Assembly (NCBI GenBank): GCA_002786225.1
Contig: PEQN01000001.1
Span: 62,001 to 126,000 of the forward strand
Direction of reading: 5' to 3'
Origin: Leptospira sp.
Lineage (GTDB): Bacteria; Spirochaetota; Leptospiria; Leptospirales; Leptospiraceae
Length of the DNA: 64,000 nucleotides
Shown: positions 36,086-47,248 of the stretch, one piece after another
Position numbering within the stretch: the stretch's first letter is position 1
How the letters are laid out: each line of letters begins with the position of its first letter
The notes under the pieces: generated by a model
The model's input: the letters and a program-made list of their open reading frames with translations, nothing else
Database searches by the model: none
Told to the model about the DNA's origin: nothing
Position numbers and translations under genes: made by a program

Positions 36086-37648
36086 TTACAGATTACCCGA
36101 ATTGAAGTCCACTAAAAATTGATTATTTCGAATTTTATACTGCAAGGCACCTCGTGATATACCCAAGAGTTTGGACGCTTCTTCTTGTGTATTAGCTCTC
36201 AGGAAGGCTTCTCTGATCCACATTGCTTCTAATCTTTCTGTGGCAATTTTCAAAGAAAGATTATCAGTTGGACTAAGCATATCTAAGTTCAAATTATTTG
36301 TTAGTTGTTGGTTGGGAGATGTGGCAGGATCTAAAACTAAATTTTCTCGAAATGGAAAATTCGATGATTCAGATTTGCCCAGGATCTCTGCTTGGAAATT
36401 ATTGGGAGTTATTTCTGGTTGAGAGTTTACAATGATTGAGTATTGCATGAGATTCCGAAGTTGCCGAACATTTCCAGGCCAAGAGTAATTGCTTAAGACT
36501 TTGATTGCCTCATGAGAAATTGTTTTTGACTTTCCATAGACTCTATTGAATTCCAAAAGAAAGTAATGAGCAAGCAAAGGAATATCTCCTCTCCTTTCTC
36601 GAAGAGGAGGAAGTCTGAGTGGTATTTCAGCAAGTCGATAGTACAAATCTAAATTGAATGCTTCTTTCTCAATATCATTGATAAGGTCGCGACTCGTACC
36701 AGAAATTATTCGAATATTCAAATTTGTGAATGTATTTCCATGGACCAATTTCCCATTCTTCAGAACAGTTAAAAGGCGCTTTTGTAAATCCTTAGGAAGA
36801 TCCCCAATAGAATCTAAGAATAAAGTTCCATGATTTGCCTTTTCTAATTTTCCTTTAATGACGCGATTTTCGGTTCCCACCTCTCCAGCACCAAATAATT
36901 CTACTTCTAAGAGATCATTGGATAAGGCAGAGCAATCCACAGTTACAAAAGGATGCTCTCGCCTAGATGAAACTTTATGTAAGGAAAGAGCCACTAAATG
37001 TTTCCCTGTTCCTTCTTCTCCTAAAATGAGAACGGATGTTTCCGTGGAGGCTATGTTGCGTATCCGTGATTTTAGAAAAAGTATCTGAGCGTCATACCCA
37101 ATCACTGATTCTAATGGGTCAGCACTTTCTTTATTGATAGAGACAGCATCTTTTGCGATACGTTCTTCCAATAAGACAAATGTCAATTGGTTTGCAAAAA
37201 CTCTAGCACGATTGATGGCAATTTGATCGAAATGATTTTTCTTATCAGATTCAATATTTAATACACCAATTGTTTCACCTTGAGCAATTAATGGAATAGC
37301 TAGTTCAGATTGTACAGAATCAATTAGTTTAACATAGATGGGATCAACAGTTACATCAGGGCAATACACTATTTCCTTTTGAGCCGCCGCCATACCCGTA
37401 ATGCCAACATTGAATGGAAATTTGGCAGCTAGCTTTTTCTCACCATCCATACCTTTGGATGCAACTATAGTTAATAATTGTTGGTCTGGATCAGTGAGGG
37501 AAATACTTCCTGTTGTAGCATCAAAGAGCTTAAGGGACTCATCCAGAATAAAGTCCATTTTCTCTGAAATTAATTTCTTATTTCTGAGTTCAATTTGGAT
37601 GTAGGATATCCATTCCGAGAAATCTTTTTCTTTGTTTGCCTTATTCAT
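36086..37648 (-). CDS. GAF - AAA+ - Fis regulator, degenerate sigma-54 activator
   Basis: 520 residues. GAF (about 25-165), sigma-54-activator-like AAA+ domain (about 185-410) and C-terminal Fis-type HTH (about 480-515, LGISRGALQYKIRN). Walker A is intact (GEEGTGKH). After ELFG, where activators have HEKGAFTGA, this protein reads AGEVGTENRV, so the GAFTGA loop that contacts sigma-54 is missing. Walker B is LFLDSIGD, with Ser for the catalytic Glu of LFLDEIG. It therefore probably does not open sigma-54 promoters and may work as a classical activator or repressor, as TyrR does. Cotranscribed 21 bases after prfB. Confidence 0.9.
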   Translation of the reverse strand: MNKANKEKDFSEWISYIQIELRNKKLISEKMDFILDESLKLFDATTGSISLTDPDQQLLTIVASKGMDGEKKLAAKFPFNVGITGMAAAQKEIVYCPDVTVDPIYVKLIDSVQSELAIPLIAQGETIGVLNIESDKKNHFDQIAINRARVFANQLTFVLLEERIAKDAVSINKESADPLESVIGYDAQILFLKSRIRNIASTETSVLILGEEGTGKHLVALSLHKVSSRREHPFVTVDCSALSNDLLEVELFGAGEVGTENRVIKGKLEKANHGTLFLDSIGDLPKDLQKRLLTVLKNGKLVHGNTFTNLNIRIISGTSRDLINDIEKEAFNLDLYYRLAEIPLRLPPLRERRGDIPLLAHYFLLEFNRVYGKSKTISHEAIKVLSNYSWPGNVRQLRNLMQYSIIVNSQPEITPNNFQAEILGKSESSNFPFRENLVLDPATSPNQQLTNNLNLDMLSPTDNLSLKIATERLEAMWIREAFLRANTQEEASKLLGISRGALQYKIRNNQFLVDFNSGNL

Positions 37649-37669
37649 TTAGTTATTTTGTTGCTTAAA

Positions 37670-38809
37670 TTAAGTTTTCGTAGAGGGTTCTTTTTCTTTT
37701 TGCAAAATTCTAGATTTTAAATAAGCCATTATAAAGGGTTCCAAATCTCCATCCATAACACCATGAACATTTGCAGTCTCATAATCAGTGCGGTGATCCT
37801 TCACCATGTTGTAAGGATGAAAAACATAACTTCGAATTTGAGAACCCCAAGCAATGTCTCTTTTCTCGCCTCCAGATTTTTCTTTTTCTTCATCTGCCTT
37901 TCGCTTTTCTAGATCATACAATCTTGCCTTCAACATTTTCATAGCTGTATCTCGGTTCTTAATCTGGGATCTCTCATTTTGACAAGAGACAACAATACCA
38001 GTTGGTATGTGTGTCATCCTTACAGCTGAATCTGTTGTGTTAACATGCTGACCTCCAGCTCCTGAGGAACGGTAGACATCTACACGTAAATCTTTATCTT
38101 CCACTTGGATATCAATGTCATCATCTAACTCAGGTGTTACGTAAACAGAAGCAAAAGAGGTATGTCGTCTTTTATTCGAATCAAATGGAGAAATACGAAC
38201 CAACCTGTGAACACCTGATTCGCTCTTTAAATAACCGAAAGACTTCTCCCCTTTAATATAAAGAGTTGCATTTTTGATTCCTGCTGTCTCACCTTCTTGA
38301 ATATCTATCAACTCAGGACGATAGCCTTTTTTCTCAAGATATCTCGTGAACATCCTAAGAAGCATTTCTGCCCAATCTTGGCTTTCAGTTCCACCAGCAC
38401 CAGGGTGAATATTTATAAATGCATTTTTATCATCATCTTTGCCATTTAAGGCCTCTGCCATCTGAAGGCTCTCTAATTTATCTAGTATAGCGATGTAGTC
38501 TTCGTTCAAAGACTTAGTACCATCTTCACCGACTTCTTCGATAGTCATTTCAATAAGATCAGGAAAGTCAAAAAGTTCTTTCTTAAGCTCTAACCAAGGT
38601 TCAATCTTCATTGACAATTCATTTTTCTTTTGAGTTATCTCCCTAGCCTTCTCAGGATTATCCCAGAGTGCAGGATCCTTAGTTCTTTCTTCTAGTGACT
38701 TGAGTCTGTCGTAATCTTCTTGGAGATTCAATTGTTTCCAATAATTTTCATAGGATTCAATAGACTCTTTAGCAAGCCGAATTAGTTCTTTGGGTGGTTT
38801 AAAATCCAT
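37670..38809 (-). CDS. prfB: Peptide chain release factor 2
   Basis: 379 residues, full length. GGQ is in [18 protein letters not shown] and the RF2 stop-recognition motif SPF is in [16 protein letters not shown]. It releases peptides at UGA and UAA. The frame is continuous from the ATG at 38809. There is no in-frame early TGA and no CTTTGA slip site with an upstream internal Shine-Dalgarno, so the programmed +1 frameshift found in many bacteria is absent. First gene of the leftward operon to ruvC. Confidence 0.97.
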   Translation of the reverse strand: MDFKPPKELIRLAKESIESYENYWKQLNLQEDYDRLKSLEERTKDPALWDNPEKAREITQKKNELSMKIEPWLELKKELFDFPDLIEMTIEEVGEDGTKSLNEDYIAILDKLESLQMAEALNGKDDDKNAFINIHPGAGGTESQDWAEMLLRMFTRYLEKKGYRPELIDIQEGETAGIKNATLYIKGEKSFGYLKSESGVHRLVRISPFDSNKRRHTSFASVYVTPELDDDIDIQVEDKDLRVDVYRSSGAGGQHVNTTDSAVRMTHIPTGIVVSCQNERSQIKNRDTAMKMLKARLYDLEKRKADEEKEKSGGEKRDIAWGSQIRSYVFHPYNMVKDHRTDYETANVHGVMDGDLEPFIMAYLKSRILQKEKEPSTKT

Positions 38810-38932
38810 TCAATAAAGAATTTCCATACTAGGTGAATTTTTCAAGGAGAAAACAAAGGCTTGGAATTTTGACTTTGACGATTTCTCCCTATACAGGAAT
38901 TTAGTACCAAACTTTGCCAAATTGAGGCTCTT

Positions 38933-40099
38933 ATGATCGATTTTTCACTTACTGACGAACAAAAAGCATTGCGTGATCTTGCAAGAGACTTCGCTAAGAA
39001 CGAAATGATCCCGAAAGCGGAATACCATGACCATACGGGCGAGTATCCCATAGAAATTTTGAAGAAGGCTTGGGAAATAGGCCTGATGAATATCCATATC
39101 GAACCAGAATACGGTGGAGCTGGTATGGGTGATTTAGATGAAGTAATTATGAATGAAGAACTTTTCGCTGGCTGCTCTGGGATGGCTACTGCTATGCTGG
39201 CTAACCATTTAGCTTTAGCGCCTGTTCTTGTAGGGGCAAGCCCTGAGCTTAAGAAGAAATATTTAGAGCCTATGACTCGTGAATTTGGAATCTGTGCTTA
39301 TGCAGTAACAGAACCAGGAGCAGGTTCAGATGTCGCCGGCATTCGAACAACTGCTAAACGAGTAGGGGATGAATACATCATCAATGGTTCAAAAATGTGG
39401 ATCACTAATGCTGGTTATGCGGACTGGTTTTTTGTATTAGCAAAGACTGATCCAGCAGCTGGCCACAAAGGAATGTCAGGTTTCATAGTCGATGCTAAAT
39501 CTGCTGGATTGATCATAGGAAAAAAAGAAAAGAACATGGGACAAAGATGTTCTGATACAAGAGGATTAACTTTCGAAGATGTGAAAGTCCCGATTTCCAA
39601 CATGGTTGGTAAAGAAGGAGAAGGATTCAAGATTGCAATGGCAGCTTTTGACCACACTCGACCCGGTGTAGCAATGGGTGCAGTTGGTGTAGCTAGAGCA
39701 GCTATGGAGCATTCGATACGCTATGCAAATACAAGATCTGCTTTTGGTAAACCTATCTCTATAAACCAAGGAGTAAGCTTCATTCTAGCGGAAATGGCTA
39801 GAGATGTAGAAGCTGGAAGATTGCTCTGTTACCAAGCAGCTTGGATGATTGACAACGGTTATCGAAATACCTACCAAGCTTCCATTGCAAAAATGTTCTG
39901 TGCTGATATGTGTATGAGAGTTTGTACAGACGCTGTGCAAATTTTTGGTGGATATGGATTCAACGAAGAATATCCAGTTGAGAAGTTAATGAGAGATGCC
40001 AAAATCTTCCAAATCTATGAAGGAACATCTCAAATCCAAAGAGTGATAGTTTCCAAATTTCTCAACGATGGTAAAGGTATAGAAGGTCCAAACATCTGA
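38933..40099 (+). CDS. Acyl-CoA dehydrogenase (short/medium-chain type)
   Basis: 388 residues, normal length. [14 protein letters not shown] and [14 protein letters not shown] form the FAD/acyl-CoA site, [15 protein letters not shown] follows, and catalytic Glu is in [15 protein letters not shown]. It oxidises a short- or medium-chain acyl-CoA in beta-oxidation or branched amino-acid breakdown, passing electrons to ETF. First gene of the rightward operon; its TGA overlaps the proposed trpE start by four bases. Confidence 0.95.
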   Translation: MIDFSLTDEQKALRDLARDFAKNEMIPKAEYHDHTGEYPIEILKKAWEIGLMNIHIEPEYGGAGMGDLDEVIMNEELFAGCSGMATAMLANHLALAPVLVGASPELKKKYLEPMTREFGICAYAVTEPGAGSDVAGIRTTAKRVGDEYIINGSKMWITNAGYADWFFVLAKTDPAAGHKGMSGFIVDAKSAGLIIGKKEKNMGQRCSDTRGLTFEDVKVPISNMVGKEGEGFKIAMAAFDHTRPGVAMGAVGVARAAMEHSIRYANTRSAFGKPISINQGVSFILAEMARDVEAGRLLCYQAAWMIDNGYRNTYQASIAKMFCADMCMRVCTDAVQIFGGYGFNEEYPVEKLMRDAKIFQIYEGTSQIQRVIVSKFLNDGKGIEGPNI

Positions 40100-41622
40100 A
40101 AGAATTTTCTCTAAGTCTAGAAGAATTTCGCGAGGCTTCCAAGCGTGGAAACCTCGTTCCTATATTCAAACAATTCTTATGCGACAAGGAAACCCCTGTT
40201 TCCTTATTTTTGGATTGGGGTATGGATGTAAGTGAGGACTCTGTACTTTTGGAATCAGTGATTGCTGGAGAGTCTCTGGGAAGGAATTCCTTTCTTGCAA
40301 GTGATCCATCTGCTACTTTAAAAGGACGAGAAGGACAATTTGTACTTAGAACTCGAAATCCTGATGGTTCTTATTCTGAAGAATTGGTTTCTTCAACAGA
40401 TCCTCTTCTCGTTCTTGAAGATAAAATTGGTTCTTTCAAACAGGCAACGGATTCTAGACTTCCTTCTTTCCAAGGAGGGGCGATTGGCTTCCTTGCCTAT
40501 GATGCGATTCGTTATTACGAAGTAATCCCAGATTCCAATCACAATTCAGAAAATCACCCAGATACTTATTTTGCAATTTATAATGATCTCATAGTCATTG
40601 ATCATATTGATCATACAGTAAAGATTGTAAGCAATGCCTATGTTGGCAAAGATGTAGATCTTGAAAGGGCTTACAATTTATCCATAGAATCTATTCGTAA
40701 GATAGAAGAGCAAGTATTCCAAAATCCTAAAGCTCATCCTTCCATTATTATTCCAGAAAATTCGGAACATTCTTTAGCTCTTGATCCAGTTATGGGTGAT
40801 GAGCAATACAAAGAAGCAGTACAAAAGGCTAAGGAATATATTTTTGCTGGAGATATTTTTCAAGTAGTGCCTTCTAGAAAAGTTCGCTTTAAACCTGAGG
40901 TTCCTGCTTTTCAAATTTATAGAGCACTTAGGGCTGTGAATCCATCGCCTTACATGTACTTTATGAAACTAGGCTCCTTGCAAATAGTAGGCAGTTCTCC
41001 CGAAATTTTAGTGAAGCATACCTTAGAAAAAACAACACTCCGTCCTATCGCGGGAACTCGACATAGAGGCAAGAATCTTACGGAAGATGAGGCACTTGCC
41101 AAAGACTTACTCGCTGATCAAAAAGAAGTGTCCGAACATATCATGCTCGTTGATTTAGGACGCAATGATTTGGGTAGAATTTCAGAGGCAGGTTCTGTGG
41201 TTGTGGAAGATTTTAAAAGTATAGAAAAATACTCTCACGTAATGCACATAGTAAGCCAATGCGTTGGTAAAATCCGAAATGATAAATCTGTTTACGATGT
41301 AATCCGTGCAACTTTACCTGCTGGAACAGTTTCCGGTGCTCCTAAGATTCGAGCTATGGAAATTATTGATGAACTTGAAAACAACCATAGAGGAATTTAT
41401 TCTGGTGGACTTGGATATATTTCTTTTGCAGGAGAAATGGATATAGCGATTATCATTCGAACTATCATTTTAGATGGTGAAACTGGTTACTTGCAAGCAG
41501 GTGGTGGGATAGTCTACGACTCTGATCCGGAAGCAGAATTACTAGAAACCAAAAATAAAATGGCAGGCATGCTCAAAGCAATTGAATTTGCTCGCCACGG
41601 ATTGAAAGGAGAACTCAAGTGA
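40096..41622 (+). CDS. trpE: Anthranilate synthase component I, apparent CTG start
   Basis: 508 residues if it starts at CTG 40096. The first ATG/GTG/TTG in frame is TTG 40210, which would lose [19 protein letters not shown] and ETPVSLFL, segments conserved at the TrpE N terminus. The frame is open through them. AGAAGG lies nine bases before the CTG, and CTG overlaps the upstream stop as CTGA. The rest is typical: feedback site [13 protein letters not shown], catalytic [42 protein letters not shown]. With TrpG it makes anthranilate from chorismate, the first step of tryptophan synthesis. Confidence 0.93.
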   Translation: MKEFSLSLEEFREASKRGNLVPIFKQFLCDKETPVSLFLDWGMDVSEDSVLLESVIAGESLGRNSFLASDPSATLKGREGQFVLRTRNPDGSYSEELVSSTDPLLVLEDKIGSFKQATDSRLPSFQGGAIGFLAYDAIRYYEVIPDSNHNSENHPDTYFAIYNDLIVIDHIDHTVKIVSNAYVGKDVDLERAYNLSIESIRKIEEQVFQNPKAHPSIIIPENSEHSLALDPVMGDEQYKEAVQKAKEYIFAGDIFQVVPSRKVRFKPEVPAFQIYRALRAVNPSPYMYFMKLGSLQIVGSSPEILVKHTLEKTTLRPIAGTRHRGKNLTEDEALAKDLLADQKEVSEHIMLVDLGRNDLGRISEAGSVVVEDFKSIEKYSHVMHIVSQCVGKIRNDKSVYDVIRATLPAGTVSGAPKIRAMEIIDELENNHRGIYSGGLGYISFAGEMDIAIIIRTIILDGETGYLQAGGGIVYDSDPEAELLETKNKMAGMLKAIEFARHGLKGELK

Positions 41623-42194
41623 TCCTCATCATTGATAATTATGATTCCTTTACGTACAATGTGTACCAATACGTTGGTGTAATTCGCAAAGATGTAGAAG
41701 TAATTCGCAATGACAAAATTTCTGTAGAAAAGGTAGAAGAACTTTCTCCCCAGGGAATCATTATTTCACCAGGACCAGGTCGTCCAGAAGACGCAGGTAT
41801 TTCTGTTGATATCATTCGCAATCTTGGTTCTAAAATTCCGATTTTTGGAATCTGTCTTGGGCACCAAGCTATGGGTTATGCGATGGGTGGGTCAATTACT
41901 TCTGCACCAAAAATTATGCATGGCAAAGTTTCTATGATAGAACACAATCGAGAGGGAGTATTTGAAAATATTCCCTCTCCTTTTTCAGCGACTCGTTACC
42001 ATTCTCTTGTAATCAGCCCTGAATTTTTTCCTGATGAATTAGAAATCACTGCTCAGACCCAAGACGGTGTAATTATGGGTGTGCGTCATAAACAATATAG
42101 ATCCATGGTAGGAGTTCAATTCCACCCTGAATCCGTAATGACTGAATCAGGTATGGAGATGGTTCGCAACTTTTTAAACTTCTGTGAAAAATGA
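41619..42194 (+). CDS. trpG: Anthranilate synthase component II (glutamine amidotransferase)
   Basis: 191 residues from GTG, overlapping trpE by four bases (GTGA). The amidotransferase triad is present: Cys in [10 protein letters not shown], His and Glu in VQFHPESV. The start [17 protein letters not shown] is the family hallmark. It supplies ammonia to TrpE. Similar proteins also serve as PabA; no pab gene is near. The other trp genes are not in this window. Confidence 0.96.
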   Translation: MILIIDNYDSFTYNVYQYVGVIRKDVEVIRNDKISVEKVEELSPQGIIISPGPGRPEDAGISVDIIRNLGSKIPIFGICLGHQAMGYAMGGSITSAPKIMHGKVSMIEHNREGVFENIPSPFSATRYHSLVISPEFFPDELEITAQTQDGVIMGVRHKQYRSMVGVQFHPESVMTESGMEMVRNFLNFCEK

Positions 42195-44086
42195 AATTTT
42201 TCCTAAGGCTATTACGCTATTCTATTTACTATAAAAATCGTTTTGCCCTAGGAATCCTATTCGCTCTCTTAACTGCCCTTCTTAATGGAGTTTCCTTAAC
42301 AGCGATGATTCCCTTGTTTGATTCTTTGGGCGCAGATAAGAATACACGCTTCCATTTGGAACTCACTCTTCCAGAAAAGATTATACAATTCAAGCAATAT
42401 ACTTTTGGTGAGAAAAGTCTCGATGGTCTAGAAAGACTCAAGAGTCTCATTATTGATATTAAATTAAAGATCAACGAAGTGACCAAGGATATGGAGCCTC
42501 AGGAAGTTGTTTGGTCAGCTTGTGTAATTGTATTGCCTATCTATCTTTTGAAAATGGTATTTTATTTACTCTCTGTTTATTGTCTCGCGACCGCAGGTTA
42601 TAGAGCCGTAAGAGATATTAGACAAGAACTTTTTGATAAAGTGCAACGACTTCCACTCACCTATTTTTATAAAGAAAAGACAGGTCTTATCATGAGCAGA
42701 GTCATCAATGATGCTGAAATTGTCTCAGCGGTAATTTCAAGTAACTTTCGTGATGCGACCATTAATTTCTTTTATGTGCTAACACATTTATTAATTCTTA
42801 TTTATCTGAATACTGAACTTTTGCTAACAGCCATTTTTATAGTTCCAGTTGTAATTTTTCCTGTTACTTTATTTACTAAGAAAATATCCAAATCTACTGA
42901 AAAGTCTCAAGAAAGAATGGCTGATCTGAATGGTCATATCCAAGAAATTATATCGGGAGTCCGAGTGATCCGAACATTCGTTACGGAAAAATTTGAAGAA
43001 GATAAATTTAAAGATATAAACCAAAAAGTGTATCGTAGAATTTTCAAAGGACAGTTTTATCTTCAAATGGCACCTAGTCTTGTAGAACTTACTTCTTCTA
43101 TCGTAGTGTTGGGATTTTTTGCTTTGGGTGCAAGCCTTATCTATTCAGGGAAATTCACCCAAGGTGAGTTCATGGCTTTTTTGCTAACACTGCTTTTCTT
43201 ACTTAGACCACTCACTCAGCTTTCGCAAATGGTTGGTAAGGTGACTCAAGCAAATACTGCAGGCAAAAGAATTTTTGAGCTCATAGATATGGATACTGGC
43301 TCTGAAGGGGAAAGTGGTAAGACCGAACTTGGTGAACTCAAGGAATCGATTTACTTCGACCATATTACATTTACTTATCCAGGAACATCAACACCCGTTC
43401 TAAAGGATATTGATCTAAAAATCAATATTGGAGAAACCTATGCATTTGTAGGAACAAGTGGTAGTGGAAAATCTACCTTAATGGATTTACTTCCTAGATT
43501 TTTCGATCCCACAAATGGTAAAATTCTTTTTGATGGTGTTGATATTAGAGACCTGAATGTAAAAAATCTACGCTCCAAAATTGGTATTGTTACGCAAGAT
43601 ATCTTTCTCTTCTCAGGAACTGTTGCCGATAACATAGCCTACGGTGTAGAAAAATGCACTCGCCGTGATGTAATTCGAGCAGCAAGACTTGCACACGCTC
43701 ATGACTTTATTAAATCCATGGAAAAAGGCTATGATACTTACTTGGGTGTTCGTGGATTGAACCTTTCTGGTGGTCAAAGACAAAGATTGGTTATAGCAAG
43801 AGCTTTACTGCGTGATCCAGAGATAATGATATTAGATGAGGCAACCTCTGCTTTAGATGTAGAATCAGAAAGGTTGGTTTCAGGAGCCTTGGATCGTTTA
43901 TTGAAGAATAGAACAACTTTCATAATTGCTCATAGACTTTCCACAATTCGCAAAGTTAAGAATATTATAGTTTTACAAGATGGAGAGATCCAAGAAATGG
44001 GAGACCATGATTCATTAATAAAACAAAATGGTATTTATAAAAAATTAAATGATAACCAATTTGCAGGAGCAGAAATCAGCATATGA
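42191..44086 (+). CDS. ABC exporter, MsbA-like half transporter
   Basis: 631 residues: an N-terminal six-helix exporter domain with an unusually long first periplasmic loop (about 45-115), then an ATPase with Walker [11 protein letters not shown]-loop [10 protein letters not shown], signature LSGGQRQR, Walker [13 protein letters not shown] and switch IIAHRLST. It probably works as a homodimer moving a lipid such as lipid A core, or another hydrophobic compound. It overlaps trpG by ATGA and the next gene by ATGA. Confidence 0.92.
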   Translation: MKFFLRLLRYSIYYKNRFALGILFALLTALLNGVSLTAMIPLFDSLGADKNTRFHLELTLPEKIIQFKQYTFGEKSLDGLERLKSLIIDIKLKINEVTKDMEPQEVVWSACVIVLPIYLLKMVFYLLSVYCLATAGYRAVRDIRQELFDKVQRLPLTYFYKEKTGLIMSRVINDAEIVSAVISSNFRDATINFFYVLTHLLILIYLNTELLLTAIFIVPVVIFPVTLFTKKISKSTEKSQERMADLNGHIQEIISGVRVIRTFVTEKFEEDKFKDINQKVYRRIFKGQFYLQMAPSLVELTSSIVVLGFFALGASLIYSGKFTQGEFMAFLLTLLFLLRPLTQLSQMVGKVTQANTAGKRIFELIDMDTGSEGESGKTELGELKESIYFDHITFTYPGTSTPVLKDIDLKINIGETYAFVGTSGSGKSTLMDLLPRFFDPTNGKILFDGVDIRDLNVKNLRSKIGIVTQDIFLFSGTVADNIAYGVEKCTRRDVIRAARLAHAHDFIKSMEKGYDTYLGVRGLNLSGGQRQRLVIARALLRDPEIMILDEATSALDVESERLVSGALDRLLKNRTTFIIAHRLSTIRKVKNIIVLQDGEIQEMGDHDSLIKQNGIYKKLNDNQFAGAEISI

Positions 44087-44481
44087 AAAAAGTTCTAATT
44101 GTAGATGACAATGATCGCTATGCAGACAATCTTAAAGCTTACTATTCTAAGCTAGGCTATTCATGCACTCGTGCCTACAATGCCCAAGAAGGTTGGGACT
44201 TGTACTGCAAAAGTAAAACTAAGTCTAATGGAATTTCAGATTTTGATACTATTGTAACTGATATTACAATGGAAACTCAAACTTCAGGTCTTTGGATGAT
44301 TCGAAAAATACACAAGGACGAATTTAAAGGTATTAAAATTATTGCAACAACAGGATTTGATGTGATAGGAGTTATGTGGTTTTCAAAATTTATCCTCCCC
44401 TGGTTCGCAGGTATATCTTATATGATTCCCAAAGTTCCACTCAAAAATGGAGAAGTTGTTCTTGTTCCAATCCAATCCTAG
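44083..44481 (+). CDS. Stand-alone response regulator (receiver domain)
   Basis: 132 residues, CheY-like only. Acid pocket VDDND, phosphoacceptor Asp in IVTDITME, switch Thr in IATTGFD and conserved Lys in MIPKVPL. The loop after the phosphorylated Asp ([14 protein letters not shown]) and the C-terminal half ([15 protein letters not shown]) are more hydrophobic than usual. It overlaps the ABC exporter gene by four bases. No output domain; no sensor kinase is nearby. Confidence 0.85.
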   Translation: MKKVLIVDDNDRYADNLKAYYSKLGYSCTRAYNAQEGWDLYCKSKTKSNGISDFDTIVTDITMETQTSGLWMIRKIHKDEFKGIKIIATTGFDVIGVMWFSKFILPWFAGISYMIPKVPLKNGEVVLVPIQS

Positions 44482-44541
44482 CGATTTTTCCAGCATAAGA
44501 TTCTACTTATTGATGAAAGAGAATCATAAAATTAGAACATT

Positions 44542-45690
44542 TTGAACCCTAAATATCTCACTACTAATACATCCTTCTATAATCTTAAACCTGATCACAT
44601 TCTTGATCGTCTCGACAAAAATGGATTCAAGACATCAGGGCATATTCTTGCACTGAATAGTTTAGAGAATAGAGTATACCGTGTTGGATTAGAGGATCAA
44701 TCTAATGTAGTAGTTAAATGCTACCGACCTGGTCGTTGGTCTAAAGAACAAATCCAAGAAGAACATGATTTTATATTCGAATTACAAAAAGGTGGATTGC
44801 AGGTTCTTCCTCCCATTCCATTTGCCAATGGCAGCACTATTTCTACAGAAGAAGATGGTATACCCTATTCTATCTGGCCTTTAAACACAGGTAGAATTGT
44901 AGAAGAATTTAGTATAGATGATCTTCCAATCATTGGAAGAATGCTCGCAACACTTCATAATATTTCAGATGGTAAATCTACCAAAACCAGGATACCTATT
45001 AGTTTACAAGATTACGCCAAACCATCATTAAATTTTATTTTACAAAATGGGAACCTTTCTAGCTCACTCAAGAAATACTATGAGCAAATAGCAAGGGCGA
45101 CTTTTCAAGAATATGAACATTTGGAACATTTTGTTCCCTTCCAGAGAATTCATGGAGATTGTCACAAAGGAAATATTCTTAGCTCTAAGGATGGTTTTGT
45201 TTTTATAGATTTTGATGATCATTGTATGGGGCCTATCGTTCAAGACTTTTGGATGTTACTCCCATTTGGTGATGAGTCCTCGATACAAGAAAGACAGATC
45301 TTTCTTGAAGCGTATAAAGAATTCAGACCTATCAATGAAAGTTGGTTTCGACTTATTCCATCTTTGCGTGGGATTCGCTATATTTACTATTCAGCTTGGA
45401 TTTTAAAAAGATGGGAGGACCCCTCCTTTCCGAATGCATTTCCTCATTTTGGAACAGAAGAATATTGGGAAAAAGAAGTTAGAGATTTAGAATCCTTGTT
45501 AGCTGGAAAAGATGATTCTAATTTTCCTTCCTTGAAGGAAGCTGAAGAGAAATTCTCTCTAGATGAAACCCTAGACCAAGGCGTAGCTTATGGTAACTCA
45601 GAATCGAATGATATTGCAAACTCTGTTCCATCCAAAAAGAAGCCTGAGATTACAAACAAGGATCTTTTTTGGGATTGGGAGGGAGAGTGA
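44542..45690 (+). CDS. srkA: SrkA/YihE-type stress response kinase
   Basis: 382 residues. The APH/choline-kinase fold shows VVVKCYRPGRWS (ATP lysine), RIHGDCHKGNIL (catalytic loop) and IDFDDHCMGPIVQDFW (metal-binding Asp), all in the specific contexts of SrkA. In E. coli it phosphorylates Ser/Thr and counters programmed cell death under stress. The last 60 residues are an extra acidic tail not needed for the fold. TTG start; the upstream ribosome site is weak. Confidence 0.85.
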   Translation: MNPKYLTTNTSFYNLKPDHILDRLDKNGFKTSGHILALNSLENRVYRVGLEDQSNVVVKCYRPGRWSKEQIQEEHDFIFELQKGGLQVLPPIPFANGSTISTEEDGIPYSIWPLNTGRIVEEFSIDDLPIIGRMLATLHNISDGKSTKTRIPISLQDYAKPSLNFILQNGNLSSSLKKYYEQIARATFQEYEHLEHFVPFQRIHGDCHKGNILSSKDGFVFIDFDDHCMGPIVQDFWMLLPFGDESSIQERQIFLEAYKEFRPINESWFRLIPSLRGIRYIYYSAWILKRWEDPSFPNAFPHFGTEEYWEKEVRDLESLLAGKDDSNFPSLKEAEEKFSLDETLDQGVAYGNSESNDIANSVPSKKKPEITNKDLFWDWEGE

Positions 45691-45918
45691 AGAAAAAGGT
45701 TGATTCAATCAGAAGAAGAAACAATTCACTAATAAAAAATAAATATTTACTAAGTTCAAGATTACTTTCAATTGAAAAGGATTAGAACATAGTAAAAAAA
45801 ATCCAAAAAAGTAAATTGTAAAATTAAATAGATTTTTAAACTTTTTTGGTTCCATCCAATAGGGTAAGTCGACTTTTTTTCTGGATCGGGTAAACTCTTT
45901 ATCCTAGGAGATTTTAAG

Positions 45919-46632
45919 TTGAATACAGAACTAAAGATTCAAAAGTTTATAGGAATTTTGTTTGTTGCAGGTGTAATCTTAGTAACTATCCCTTACATTA
46001 TTCTTTCGATACAATTCAATTACCCAAGAATTTTAAGGCAACCTGTTGGTGAGATTTTAGAAAAATTCCAAGAAGGCGGAACTGGACTTATATTGACATG
46101 GTGGTTATTTGCAATAAGCGGTATAATTATCTTAGTAGCATATAATTTACTAGGTATACGTTTAAAACGTAAAATTTGGTATGCAGATTTAATCATCCAA
46201 ATAGGAAATATATCAGCTATTGTTCAAATAATTGGACTTATGCGATGGATCTTTATTGTTCCATTGCTTTCTGGGCTCTATACCTCCAAAAGTGATATCT
46301 ATTCTAAGGATCTTATTGAATTGATCTTTCTAAGCATACACCAATATGGCGGTGTAATTCTTGGTGAACATTTAGGACAGATATTTACTATTTCTTGGAT
46401 GCTTCTAACTTCAACAGCAATGCACAAGGCTAGAATTATTTCTAAGTACAATAAATATTTTGCTTATTTAGCTTCATCTATCTATATATTAGCACAACTG
46501 GAACTATTCAAAACTATCTTCCCAGATTTAATCACAATTAAATTTGCCGGATTGATTGGAAGTACTCTTTGGTTGGTCTGGCTTACTTGGATCGGAACCA
46601 TTTTTATAAAAAGTGATAAGGTAATTTCGTAA
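45919..46632 (+). CDS. DUF4386-type multi-pass membrane protein
   Basis: 237 residues with about six hydrophobic helices (for example IGILFVAGVILVTIPYIIL and LILTWWLFAISGIIILVAY). The arrangement and the QYGGVILGEHLGQIF segment recall DUF4386 membrane proteins, which have no known function. AGGAG precedes the start, which is TTG (codon 1) at 45919. The stop overlaps the next gene's ATG (TAATG). Confidence 0.7.
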   Translation: MNTELKIQKFIGILFVAGVILVTIPYIILSIQFNYPRILRQPVGEILEKFQEGGTGLILTWWLFAISGIIILVAYNLLGIRLKRKIWYADLIIQIGNISAIVQIIGLMRWIFIVPLLSGLYTSKSDIYSKDLIELIFLSIHQYGGVILGEHLGQIFTISWMLLTSTAMHKARIISKYNKYFAYLASSIYILAQLELFKTIFPDLITIKFAGLIGSTLWLVWLTWIGTIFIKSDKVIS

Positions 46633-47177
46633 TGAAAACAAGTAAAAATGAGAAAATGAGAACCAAAGCAATGCAAAATAAAAAAAGACAAAAAGCTTAT
46701 AAAAGAGCTGTCTATTTCATCCTCTTTTTAATCCTATTTCCTCTTACATCAGATAGGATTTTTAGTGAGGCGAAATTTTCAAAAGAAGAAATCAGTTTCA
46801 ATGGTTTTAGGAATCCATCTATAGGACTAGAATATAGAAAGGGTCAATATTCAATCCATGGAGGGTATTATGTAACAAATTTTGAATCTAATATAACTAC
46901 AAGATTTTATAAATTTGGAACAAGTTATTGGTTCCTACCCAGTGATTTGTCATTCGATAAATCTGGGAACCCTTCCGCTTTTTATTTAGGTGTTTCCTAT
47001 GGAAATGGAATTAATCTTGAATACGAAAACAAAAGTGCCTTGATGTTAGAGTCAGGTTACAAGTGGTTTATTTGGAAAGGTTTAAACTTTCGTCTTGGTG
47101 TGATTGGATTATATGCCCAAGGAGAATCAGCAAAGTTAAATCCTACTCCAGGTATTAGTTATTCTATCTTCTTTTAA
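46632..47177 (+). CDS. Small outer-membrane beta-barrel-like protein
   Basis: 181 residues. After a very basic N-terminal stretch comes a signal-like helix (AVYFILFLILFPLTSDRIFSEA). The mature part has about eight short amphipathic strands (GLEYRKGQYSIHGGYYVT, FYKFGTSYWFLPS, LNFRLGVIGLYAQG) and ends GISYSIFF, an outer-membrane assembly signature. It resembles small eight-stranded barrels. Start choice is uncertain; the basic leader could be shorter if translation begins at an internal ATG. Coupled to the DUF4386 gene. Confidence 0.6.
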   Translation: MKTSKNEKMRTKAMQNKKRQKAYKRAVYFILFLILFPLTSDRIFSEAKFSKEEISFNGFRNPSIGLEYRKGQYSIHGGYYVTNFESNITTRFYKFGTSYWFLPSDLSFDKSGNPSAFYLGVSYGNGINLEYENKSALMLESGYKWFIWKGLNFRLGVIGLYAQGESAKLNPTPGISYSIFF

Positions 47178-47248
47178 AAAGTAAATTCCATCCTTGTTGT
47201 AGATAAGGACTAAATAGAAATATTTCATGTTAGTGAGAAATTAATTTT

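Noticed and set aside
38530..38809. Programmed frameshift site in prfB
   Set aside because: No early in-frame TGA and no CTTTGA slip sequence; the whole protein is in one frame.
40210..41622. trpE starting at TTG 40210
   Set aside because: It would remove conserved N-terminal TrpE sequence that is open upstream, and it lacks a ribosome site.
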